Shown here piece after piece: positions 31,939-41,448 of a DNA stretch of 50,934 nucleotides (positions within the stretch are counted from its first letter, which is position 1; every line of letters begins with the position of its first letter). The notes beneath the pieces are model-generated. The model was given only the letters and a program-made list of their open reading frames with translations, made no database searches and was not told the origin of the DNA. The DNA comes from Mycobacteriales bacterium (GTDB taxonomy: Bacteria; Actinomycetota; Actinomycetes; Mycobacteriales; CADCTP01). Both the position numbers and the translations under genes were made by a program. The stretch covers positions 1 through 50,934 of the forward strand of contig DASYKU010000109.1 of NCBI GenBank assembly GCA_035995165.1, given 5' to 3'.

Positions 31939-33455
31939 GCCCGTATGCCGTGCCGGCGATCGTGGTGATCACGCTGGCGACGTTGGGGATCGGGGCCTTC
32001 GGCTACCGGATCTCCCGCAACACCAGCGACTTCCTCGTCGCGTCCCGGACGGTCAGCCCGCGGCTGAACGCCTCCGCGATCAGCGGCGAGTACCTGTCCG
32101 CGGCCAGCTTCCTCGGCGTCGCCGGGCTGATCATGGTCTACGGCGTCGACATGCTCTGGTATCCGGTCGGCTTCACCGCCGGCTACCTGGCCATGCTCCT
32201 GTACGTCGCGGCGCCGCTGCGCCGGTCCGGCGCGTACACGCTGCCGGACTTCGCCGAGGCCCGGCTGCGCTCGCCCGGGCTGCGGGTGCTGGCCACCGGC
32301 TTCGTGGTGCTCATCGGCTGGCTCTACCTGGTGCCGCAGCTGCAGGGCGCCGGGCTCACGCTGTCCACGGTCACCGGCGCCCCGGCCTGGGTCGGCGCGG
32401 TCGTGGTCGGCGTGGTGGTCACGGTCAACGTCGCGGTCGGCGGGATGCGCAGCATCACCTTCGTCCAGGCCTTCCAGTACTGGGTGAAGCTGACCGCGAT
32501 CGCGTTCCCGGCGATGGTGCTGCTGATCGTCTGGCTGCACCGCGACGGCGCGCCCTCGCCGGCCGGGCAGGCGGGCCTGGTCCCGGACGGCGCCCGCTGG
32601 GTGATCCCGCTGACCGGGCTGCCGGGCGGGCACCCGCTGTTCTCGACGTACTCGCTGATCCTGGCGACGTTCCTGGGCACGATGGGGCTGCCGCACGTGC
32701 TGGTCCGCTTCTACACCAACCCGGACGGGCGGGCGGCCCGGAAGACCACGCTGGTCGTGCTCGGCATGCTCGGCGTCTTCTACCTGTTCCCGACGATCTA
32801 CGGCGCGCTCGGCCGGGTGTACGCACCGCACCTGCTGCGGGACGGCAACGCGGACGCGGTCGTGCTGGTGCTGCCGGGCTCGGCGATCGGCGGCCTGCCC
32901 GGGCAGCTGCTCGGCGGGCTGGTCGCGGCCGGGGCGTTCGCCGCGTTCCTGTCCACCTCCAGCGGGCTGCTGGTCTCGGTGTCGGGGGTGCTGTCGACCG
33001 ACGTGCTCGGCCGCTGGTCCGGCGGGCACGGCTCGGTGCGCGACTTCCGTCGCTCGGCGATGGTGGCCGGGGTGGTGCCGCTGCTGCTGGCGCTGCAGGC
33101 GGGCTCGCTCGGACTGTCCACTGTGGTCGGTCTGGCCTTCGCGGTGGCGGCCTCGACGTTCTGCCCCCTGCTGGTGCTGGGGATCTGGTGGACGCGGCTG
33201 ACCGGGATCGGCGCCGGGGCCGGGCTGCTGGTCGGCGGCGGGCTCTCGCTCGGGGCGGTGCTGATGACCGTGCTCGGGCCGGATCTCGACGGCTGGCCTG
33301 GGGCGCTGCTGGCCCAGCCGGCGGCCTGGACGGTGCCGACGGCGTTCGGGGTGATGGTGCTGGTGTCGCTGGCGACGCAGAAGCGGGTGCCGGCCGACGT
33401 CGGCCGGACCATGGTCCAGCTGCACGCACCGGAGCGGCTGCGCCTCCAAGGGTGA
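31935..33455 (+). CDS. Sodium:solute symporter (SSS family), cation-acetate type
   Basis: A 506-residue, roughly 13-helix transporter. The SSS landmark SGEYLSAASFLGVAGLIM near residue 50, GGMRSITFVQAFQYWVKL, and MGLPHVLVRFYTNPDGRAARK point to the ActP/MctP monocarboxylate branch. The start overlaps the stop of the small membrane protein (31935-31938). It lies downstream of LytS/LytTR, a system type linked to carboxylate uptake. Confidence 0.9.
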   Translation: MSPYAVPAIVVITLATLGIGAFGYRISRNTSDFLVASRTVSPRLNASAISGEYLSAASFLGVAGLIMVYGVDMLWYPVGFTAGYLAMLLYVAAPLRRSGAYTLPDFAEARLRSPGLRVLATGFVVLIGWLYLVPQLQGAGLTLSTVTGAPAWVGAVVVGVVVTVNVAVGGMRSITFVQAFQYWVKLTAIAFPAMVLLIVWLHRDGAPSPAGQAGLVPDGARWVIPLTGLPGGHPLFSTYSLILATFLGTMGLPHVLVRFYTNPDGRAARKTTLVVLGMLGVFYLFPTIYGALGRVYAPHLLRDGNADAVVLVLPGSAIGGLPGQLLGGLVAAGAFAAFLSTSSGLLVSVSGVLSTDVLGRWSGGHGSVRDFRRSAMVAGVVPLLLALQAGSLGLSTVVGLAFAVAASTFCPLLVLGIWWTRLTGIGAGAGLLVGGGLSLGAVLMTVLGPDLDGWPGALLAQPAAWTVPTAFGVMVLVSLATQKRVPADVGRTMVQLHAPERLRLQG

Positions 33456-33460
33456 CCGGA

Positions 33461-33504
33461 GTGACAGCCGTCACTCGGCGCACGCCGTACGCCGCTCGGC
33501 GCAC
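33461..33504 (+). promoter_or_regulatory. Candidate LytTR binding region
   Basis: CTCGGCGCAC occurs at 33474-33483 and again at 33495-33504, a start-to-start distance of 21 bp, the spacing LytTR proteins require. GTGAC-AGCC-GTCAC (33461-33474) abuts it. A -10-like TACGGT lies at 33544-33549, placing the repeats at an activator-type distance from the DUF485 gene. Confidence 0.45.
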
Positions 33505-33595
33505 CCGCCGCGGCGCGGGCCCGCACCCGACCGGCCGCACTTCTACGGTCGCGCCAAGGAGAGCTGCCGTCGACGGCGACGCAGGAGGTGCCCTC

Positions 33596-33943
33596 ATGAC
33601 AAGCAGCGAGATTCAACGCACCGGAACCACCCCCACCACCGAGGCGTACACGCGGATGGACGCCGACCCGAGATTCGCCGAGCTGCGCCGTCGCTATCGG
33701 AGCTTCGTGTTCCCGATGACGATCGCGTTCCTGGCCTGGTATCTGCTCTACGTCCTGATGTCCGCGTTCGCCCGCGGCTTCATGGACAACAAGGTCGTGG
33801 GCAATCTCAACGTGGCCTTCTTCTTCGGGCTGCTGCAGTTCGTCTCGACGTTCGTCATCGCCTGGAGCTACTCGCGCTACGCGAACGCGAAGCTCGACCC
33901 GCTGTCCACCGAGCTGCACGACGAGCTGGGAGGCGCCCGGTGA
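33596..33943 (+). CDS. DUF485 family membrane protein
   Basis: A 115-residue protein with two membrane helices (FVFPMTIAFLAWYLLYVLM and LNVAFFFGLLQFVSTFVIAW) and the DUF485 pattern RYRSFVFPM and AFARGFMDNKV. AGGAGG at 33583-33588 precedes ATG 33596; the GTGA overlap with the symporter couples them. DUF485 (YjcH-like) proteins accompany ActP acetate permeases. Confidence 0.9.
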   Translation: MTSSEIQRTGTTPTTEAYTRMDADPRFAELRRRYRSFVFPMTIAFLAWYLLYVLMSAFARGFMDNKVVGNLNVAFFFGLLQFVSTFVIAWSYSRYANAKLDPLSTELHDELGGAR

Positions 33944-35583
33944 ACGACCCCGCGCTCGCGCTGAGCGAGGACGGCCAGCACACCCTGACCATCGGGCTGT
34001 TCGTGGTCTTCATCCTCATCACGCTCTACATCACGCTCTGGGCCAGCCGGCAGAACAAGACCGCCGCCGACTTCTACGCCGGCGGCCGCTCGTTCTCGGC
34101 CTTCCAGAACGGCCTGGCCATCGGCGGCGACTACATGTCGGCCGCCTCGTTCCTCGGCATCGCCGGGATCATCGCGCTGTTCGGCTACGACGGCTTCCTC
34201 TACTCCATCGGCTTCCTGGTCGCCTGGCTGGTCGCGCTGCTGCTGGTGGCCGAGCTGATGCGCAACTCCGGCCGCTACACGATGGGCGACGTGCTGGCGT
34301 TCCGGATGCGGCAGCGGCCGGTCCGGGTCGCGTCGGGCGTGTCCACGATCGTGGTCTCGATCTTCTACCTGATCGCGCAGATGGTCGGCGCGGGCGCGCT
34401 GGTCGCGCTGCTGCTGGGCATCGGCAAGGGCGAGACGTTCCTCGGCATGTCCGCCTCGACCGCGAAGAACGTCACCGTGGTCCTGGTCGGCGCGCTGATG
34501 ATCGTGTACGTCATCGTCGGCGGCATGCGCGGCACGACCTGGGTGCAGATCGTCAAGGCCGGGCTGCTGATGGCCGGCGCGCTGCTGATGACGATCTTCG
34601 TGCTGGCCAAGTTCAACTTCAACATCTCCTCGCTGCTCGGGGCCGCGGCCGACAAGAGCGGCAAGGGCCAGTCCTTCCTGGAGCCCGGCCTGCGGTACGG
34701 CACCGGCGACTGGAAGTCCAAGCTCGATCTGATCAGCCTCGGGCTGGCTCTGGTGCTCGGCACCGCCGGCCTGCCCCACGTGCTGATGCGCTTCTACACG
34801 GTCCCCTCGGCCAAGGAGGCGCGGAGGTCGGTCAACTGGGCGATCGGGCTGATCGGCGTCTTCTACCTGTTCACCCTCGCGCTCGGGTTCGGTGCGGCGG
34901 CGCTGGTCGGCAGTTCGGTGATCCGGACGTCGAGCCCCAGCGGCAACACCGCGGCACCACAGCTGGCCGAAGAGCTCGGCGGCGGTGCCGGCTCCACGGG
35001 GGGCGCGATCTTCCTCGCGTTCATCGCCTCGGTCGCGTTCGCGACGATCCTCGCCGTGGTCGCCGGGCTCACGCTCGCGTCCTCGTCGTCGGTGGCGCAC
35101 GACATCTACGCCAACGTCATCCGCAAGGGCGACGCCGACGAGGGTTCCGAGGTCCGGGTGGCCCGGATCTCCGCGGTGGTGATCGGCGCGGTGTCGATCG
35201 TGCTGTCGGTGTTCCTGCAGAACGTGAACGTCGCCGCGCTGGTCGCGCTGGCGTTCGCGCTGGCCGCGTCCGGGAACCTGCCGGCGATCCTCTACAGCCT
35301 GTTCTGGCGGAAGTTCAACACCCAGGGCGCGGCGTGGGCGATCTACGGCGGGCTCGGGGTGGCGCTGTTCCTGGTGATCTTCTCGCCGGTGGTCTCGGGG
35401 GCGCCGACCTCGATGATCAGCGACAAGGACTTCTCCTGGTTCCCGCTGGAGAACCCGGGTGTGATCTCGATCCCGCTCGGCTTCTTCTTCGGCTGGCTGG
35501 GCACGGTCCTGTCCAAGGAACGCGATGATGCGAAGTACGACGAGCTCGAGGTCCGGTCGCTGACCGGGGCCGGAGCGCACTAG
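33940..35583 (+). CDS. actP: Cation/acetate symporter (ActP-like)
   Basis: A 547-residue SSS transporter: FYAGGRSFSAFQNGLAIGGD, YMSAASFLGIAGIIALFGYDG, VGGMRGTTWVQIVKAGLLM and GLPHVLMRFYTVPSAKEARRS, all typical of acetate/cation symporters. The GTG start overlaps the DUF485 stop. It should take up acetate or related short acids with Na+ or H+. Second of two SSS transporters within 4 kb; this one has the canonical DUF485 partner. Confidence 0.92.
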   Translation: MNDPALALSEDGQHTLTIGLFVVFILITLYITLWASRQNKTAADFYAGGRSFSAFQNGLAIGGDYMSAASFLGIAGIIALFGYDGFLYSIGFLVAWLVALLLVAELMRNSGRYTMGDVLAFRMRQRPVRVASGVSTIVVSIFYLIAQMVGAGALVALLLGIGKGETFLGMSASTAKNVTVVLVGALMIVYVIVGGMRGTTWVQIVKAGLLMAGALLMTIFVLAKFNFNISSLLGAAADKSGKGQSFLEPGLRYGTGDWKSKLDLISLGLALVLGTAGLPHVLMRFYTVPSAKEARRSVNWAIGLIGVFYLFTLALGFGAAALVGSSVIRTSSPSGNTAAPQLAEELGGGAGSTGGAIFLAFIASVAFATILAVVAGLTLASSSSVAHDIYANVIRKGDADEGSEVRVARISAVVIGAVSIVLSVFLQNVNVAALVALAFALAASGNLPAILYSLFWRKFNTQGAAWAIYGGLGVALFLVIFSPVVSGAPTSMISDKDFSWFPLENPGVISIPLGFFFGWLGTVLSKERDDAKYDELEVRSLTGAGAH

Positions 35584-35677
35584 GGCTTGTCGCTCGGCCC
35601 GTCTCGGCGGGTCGTCCGGAACGCGGCGTCGGTGGGCGGTCGGTCCCCCCACCGGCGCCGCTCCGCGTCCCGGGCCC

Positions 35678-35702
35678 GTTTCCGGTGCCGTCGGGCGGGT
35701 AG
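35678..35702 (+). promoter_or_regulatory. Stress-sigma (SigB-like) promoter
   Basis: GTTT (35678-35681), a 15-bp spacer and GGGTAG (35697-35702) match the GNNT-N14-16-GGGTA consensus of actinomycete general-stress sigma factors. It ends 10 nt before the ATG of the small acidic protein. Confidence 0.45.
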
Positions 35703-35712
35703 CCCGCAGCAC

Positions 35713-35928
35713 ATGAGCGAACGGACCTACGACAAGGAAGACGACGTCGACAGCGACGACCAGGTGGCGAACTCGCGCGCCACCGGCGGCGGCCCGGACA
35801 CCGGCGGCGACGCCGAGTCGACCACCGGCACCGGCGACAGCGAGGAGTTCGTCGGCCGGACCGCCGGCCAGGACGAGGGGTACGCCGGCGAGACCGGCGC
35901 CGAGGCTCGCGCCGAAGCCGACCGCTGA
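35713..35928 (+). CDS. Small acidic hypothetical protein
   Basis: A 71-residue, very acidic and hydrophilic protein (MSERTYDKEDDVDSDDQ... ending EARAEADR), rich in Gly, Thr, Asp and Glu with no Cys, Trp or membrane segment; probably disordered. ATG 35713 follows a SigB-like promoter by 10 nt with no Shine-Dalgarno. The combination suggests a stress or desiccation-related protein, an inference from promoter and composition only. Confidence 0.6.
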   Translation: MSERTYDKEDDVDSDDQVANSRATGGGPDTGGDAESTTGTGDSEEFVGRTAGQDEGYAGETGAEARAEADR

Positions 35929-36086
35929 GCCGTTCCCGGCTCAGTAGCCTGAGGCCTCCGACGGAGAGCCGGCGGCGCCCCGCTTCCGAGGCGTGCGCCG
36001 CCTCCGGTGATCGGGAGGTGTCCGGATGAGGGTCGAGGGTGCTTGCGCGCGCGTCGCCGGCGGCGACGGCGGCGGCGGCTGACCGA

Positions 36087-36114
36087 CCGGGCCCGGCCGC
36101 AGCGCCGGGCCCGG
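36087..36114. terminator. Bidirectional hairpin
   Basis: A perfect 11-bp stem (36087-36097 with 36104-36114) and a 6-nt loop lie 8 bp after the stop of the minus-strand gene at 36123, between convergent genes. Confidence 0.7.
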
Positions 36115-36122
36115 ACCACCCC

Positions 36123-37157
36123 TCAGGGGGCCATCGCCCACCAGAGGTCCCAGCTGTACTGCTCGGGCAGCGGGTCCGCGCTCTCCCAGCGGTAGCGCAG
36201 CGACCCGTCCGGGCCGGTCAGCCGCTTGAGTTCCCGGTTGTCGCGGTCGCGGACGAACACGTCGTCCCCGGCCTCGGGCGGGAAGTCGAAGTTCACCACC
36301 AGCCGGCCCAGCGTCGAACGCTCCGGGTCGCCGGCCCGGGCGGACGGCGTCCAGGTGAGCCGGTCGTGGCCGCTGTCGCGCAGCACGTCCCACAGCCCGG
36401 GCATCCGGTAGCGCACGTACCAGCTGGTGGGCCTGGTGATGCTCGGCCGGAAGACGAACATGCAGCGCAGCAGCCCGGGCTTCTCGGTCAGCGCGATCTG
36501 CCCGATCGCCGTCCGGTCGTCCTCCGAGCGGGTCACCAGCTCGATGTCGGCCAGCGTGACGCCGTCCGCGTCGAGCTGGGTCGGCGTGGTCAGCCGGCCC
36601 TGCAGGAACGGCAGCGCCGCGCCCCGGTCCGGCACCGTACGGCGGTGCTCGACGACCCGGTCGGCCTCGGTGTCGGTGCCGACCAGGTAGGTCAGCTCGA
36701 CCTCGTCGGTGTACGGCGCCGGGTAGCCCAGCCACAGGTCGTGCAGCGCGGCCTGGGCCGCGGACCACCGCCCGCGCAGCGCCTGCAGCCCGGACAGCTC
36801 GGCCGCGGCGGCCGCGGCCCGCTCGGTCGCCCGGGCCACCTCCTCCCGGGCCTCGGACAGCTCCTGCTGGTGCCGGGTCTCGGCCAGCTGGGCCCACGCG
36901 CGCTGCCGGAGCCGGACCCAGGCGACCGCGAGCTGGCCGAGGAACAGCAGCACCGAGGCCGCGACCAGCCCGGCCAGCAGCCAGCGCCCGACGCCGTCGG
37001 TCCAGACCGCGAGGCCGGTCGAGATCGCGGCCAGCACGACGTTCGCGCCGACCGCGGTGGTCTTGAGGGTGGTCGCGAAGTCCTTCCAGCCGAGGCCGTC
37101 GACGGTCGGCTCGGCATCTGCCGGCTCGTCCGTCCGGCGTACGGCGGGTTCGGTCAC
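36123..37157 (-). CDS. Membrane protein with coiled coil and an uncharacterised cytoplasmic domain
   Basis: A 344-residue protein: two membrane helices (about 35-53 and 58-80), a coiled coil (about 86-130, many Glu/Ala/Arg heptads), then a domain from about 152 to 340. That domain has VVEHRRTVP (168-176), FRP (236-238), GLWDVLRDSGHDR (254-266) and VVNFDFPPEAG, the same order and nearly the same spacing as residues 90-275 of the LuxR-type protein at 7529-8368. GTG 37157 has GGAGG 4 nt upstream. I do not recognise the domain; it may bind a shared ligand or partner. Confidence 0.7.
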   Translation of the reverse strand: MTEPAVRRTDEPADAEPTVDGLGWKDFATTLKTTAVGANVVLAAISTGLAVWTDGVGRWLLAGLVAASVLLFLGQLAVAWVRLRQRAWAQLAETRHQQELSEAREEVARATERAAAAAAELSGLQALRGRWSAAQAALHDLWLGYPAPYTDEVELTYLVGTDTEADRVVEHRRTVPDRGAALPFLQGRLTTPTQLDADGVTLADIELVTRSEDDRTAIGQIALTEKPGLLRCMFVFRPSITRPTSWYVRYRMPGLWDVLRDSGHDRLTWTPSARAGDPERSTLGRLVVNFDFPPEAGDDVFVRDRDNRELKRLTGPDGSLRYRWESADPLPEQYSWDLWWAMAP

Positions 37158-37194
37158 CGATCCTCCGATCAGCGGTGTCTGACTACCAGAATAG

Positions 37195-39144
<1,950 letters not shown>

Positions 39145-39164
39145 CCGGTCCTACCGTGGGGGTG

Positions 39165-39515
39165 ATGAGGCACCATCACCGGGTGCATCCCGGACACCTC
39201 CCCACCGTCGGCGCGACCGAGGTCCCCGACGGCGTGACCATCCTCGACGTACGCGAGGACGACGAGTGGGAGGCCGGGCACGTGGCCGGCTCCGCCCACG
39301 TCCCGCTCAGCGCGCTGCCCGCCCGCGCCGGGGACATCCCCGACGACGGGCCGCTGCTCGTGGTCTGCAAGGTCGGCGGCCGCTCGGCCCAGGTGACGGC
39401 CTGGCTGCGCGGCCAGGGCCGGGAGGCGACCAACCTGGCCGGCGGCCTGCAGGCCTGGGAAGCCGCCGGCCGCCCCCTCGTCACCGACACCGGCACCCCC
39501 GGCACGGTCCTCTAG
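39165..39515 (+). CDS. Rhodanese-like sulfurtransferase
   Basis: A 116-residue single rhodanese domain: ILDVREDDEWEAGHVAGSAHVPLS, an active-site loop with catalytic Cys in LVVCKVGGRSAQ, and a final NLAGGLQAWEAAGRP. Probably a cytoplasmic sulfur carrier or thiosulfate:cyanide transferase. ATG 39165 is 7 nt after TACCGT, a leaderless arrangement. The 3' end overlaps the convergent recQ gene by 4 bp. Confidence 0.92.
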   Translation: MRHHHRVHPGHLPTVGATEVPDGVTILDVREDDEWEAGHVAGSAHVPLSALPARAGDIPDDGPLLVVCKVGGRSAQVTAWLRGQGREATNLAGGLQAWEAAGRPLVTDTGTPGTVL

Positions 39516-41233
39516 GCCTTGCGGAGCAGGTGCTGGTCCTCGACCAGGCCGAGGGAGAGGGTCTTGTAGCCGGCCGAGTCGAAGAGGACGACGATCCGGT
39601 CGCCCTCCTCGTACGTCTGGACCGTGCCGCGGCCCCATTCCGGGTGCCGCACGTGCGAGCCGACGTCGAACGGGCGGTTGCCGGAGTCGACGGCCGCGCC
39701 GCTGTCGCAGTTGTCGCAGTGGAAGCAGCGCTGCGGGTGGGACTCGCCCAGCAGCTCCAGCACGATCCGGCGCCGGCAGTCGGTCGAGTCCGCGAACGTG
39801 CGGACCATCTCGACGGCGGACTTGGCGTACTCGCGGCGGACCTCGCGGCGGTCCTTGGCCGCGGCGGCGATGTCGGCCGCGGCGCGTTCCCGGCCCGTCC
39901 TGGTCGTGGACACCTTCCGGTCCGTGCCGGCGCGGATCACGCCGGCCGACTCCAGCTCGTTGACGATCGCGGTGACCCGGGCCGTGGACAGCCCGGTCGC
40001 GGCGGCGAGGTCCTTGCGGGAGATCGGCCCGTCGTCCTTGATGACCTGCAGCAGGCCCGCCATCTCCGGCACCGTCGGGCCGCCGCCGGAGGCGAAGAAC
40101 TTCGGCAGCGACAGGTCGCCGGGCAGGTAGAACAACGCCGCCCGGGCGGGCAGCCCGTCCCGGCCGGCCCGCCCGATCTCCTGGTAGTACGCATCCAGCG
40201 TGTCCGGCGGCTCGGCGTGGAAGACGAACCGGACGTCCGGCTTGTCGACCCCCATCCCGAACGCGCTGGTCGCCACGATCACCTCGACGGCCCCGCTCAT
40301 GAACGCGTCCTGGGCCGACTCGCGATCCTGGCGGGACAGCCCGCCGTGGTAGTGCACCGCGTCGACCCCGTTGTCCCGCAGCACCGCGGCCAGCTCCTCG
40401 GCGCCGCGGTGGGTGGCGGTGTAGACGATGCCGGGACCGCCCGGCGACACCCGGCCGGAGCCGGTCGGCAGGGTCGAGTGGTCAGAGCGGGTCCGGCCGT
40501 CGATCTCCTCGTGGTCCGGCTCGCCGTGCAGCGACAGCAGCACCTGCCGGATCAGCTCGTCCCGCTTCGCCCCCTCGGAGCCGACCAGGTCGACGCCGAG
40601 CCAGATGTTGGGCCGGTCGGCGTCGCGGACCACGATCTCGGGGTCGCGCATCCGCAGCCGGCGCACGATCTCGGCCCGCACCCGGGGCGAGGCGGTCGCG
40701 GTCAGCGCGAGCAGCCGGGGTGAGCCGAGCGCGCGGGCGACCGAGCCGAGGCCGAGGTAGTCCGGGCGGAAGTCGTGGCCCCACTCGCTGATGCAGTGCG
40801 CCTCGTCCACCACGAACAACGAGACGTGGGCCTTGGTCAGCGCGGCCAGGACCTCGTCGTTGGCCAGCTGCTCCGGCGCCAGCAGCAGGAACTCGATCTT
40901 CCCGGCGGCGAAGTCGGCCAGCGCGGCCTTCCGCTGCGCGGCCGGCAGGGTGTTGTTCAGCAGCGCGGCCGTCTCGTGGGCGCCCTCCAGCGCGCGCAGC
41001 TGGTCGTGCTGCAGCGCGATCGTGGGGGAGACCACCAGCGTGCCGCCGTCGATGAGCTTGGCCGCGACCGTGTAGATCAGCGTCTTGCCGGTGCCGGAGG
41101 CGAGCACGGCCAGGGTGTCGCGCTCCAGCACGGCCTCGATCGCCTCGGACTGCCCGGGCCGGAACGTCGTGCGCCGGAACCGGGACGTGCCGAGGACCTC
41201 GCGGACGGCCTTGCGTACGGCTGCGCTGCTCAC
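39512..41233 (-). CDS. recQ: RecQ-family DNA helicase with atypical C-terminus
   Basis: A 573-residue superfamily 2 helicase: Walker A ASGTGKT (45-51; most RecQ have TGGGKS), DEAHCISEW, LTATASPRVR, VATSAFGMGVDKPDVR and QEIGRAGRDG. A winged-helix region (PISRKDLAAATGLSTARV) and a RecQ zinc cluster (CRRR...C..CDNC) follow. Instead of an HRDC domain the last 50 residues (GSHVRHPEWGRGTV... IVVLFDSAGYKTLSL) look like the CarD/DUF3553 tudor-like module seen at UvrD C-termini. GTG 41233 is used; the longer open frame upstream is low-complexity. Confidence 0.88.
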   Translation of the reverse strand: MSSAAVRKAVREVLGTSRFRRTTFRPGQSEAIEAVLERDTLAVLASGTGKTLIYTVAAKLIDGGTLVVSPTIALQHDQLRALEGAHETAALLNNTLPAAQRKAALADFAAGKIEFLLLAPEQLANDEVLAALTKAHVSLFVVDEAHCISEWGHDFRPDYLGLGSVARALGSPRLLALTATASPRVRAEIVRRLRMRDPEIVVRDADRPNIWLGVDLVGSEGAKRDELIRQVLLSLHGEPDHEEIDGRTRSDHSTLPTGSGRVSPGGPGIVYTATHRGAEELAAVLRDNGVDAVHYHGGLSRQDRESAQDAFMSGAVEVIVATSAFGMGVDKPDVRFVFHAEPPDTLDAYYQEIGRAGRDGLPARAALFYLPGDLSLPKFFASGGGPTVPEMAGLLQVIKDDGPISRKDLAAATGLSTARVTAIVNELESAGVIRAGTDRKVSTTRTGRERAAADIAAAAKDRREVRREYAKSAVEMVRTFADSTDCRRRIVLELLGESHPQRCFHCDNCDSGAAVDSGNRPFDVGSHVRHPEWGRGTVQTYEEGDRIVVLFDSAGYKTLSLGLVEDQHLLRKA

Positions 41234-41351
41234 GCCGCGGTCGCTACCCGGCGCCGCCCGGCCCGACACGCGCCCGGCTCCAGGCGGCGGCCGGGGGCGC
41301 GCATTCGGCGACCGGCGGCTCCCACGAGCGGGAGGGTACGGTGACCTCGCC

Positions 41352-41440
41352 ACACACGGGAGCCCGGCGTACCGGGCTGAGAGGGCGGCAGCGGGCCGCC
41401 GACCGTCGGAACCTGTCCGGGTCATGCCGGCGTAGGGAGC
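41352..41440 (+). promoter_or_regulatory. TPP riboswitch (THI element)
   Basis: Contains the two conserved pyrimidine-sensing and pyrophosphate-sensing cores: CTGAGAGGG at 41377-41385 and GAACCTG... with ATGCCGGCGTAGGGA at 41424-41438. The ribosome site GGGAG is part of the 3' end, so TPP binding would mask initiation of the downstream transporter. Confidence 0.93.
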
Positions 41441-41448
41441 GTGCTCAC

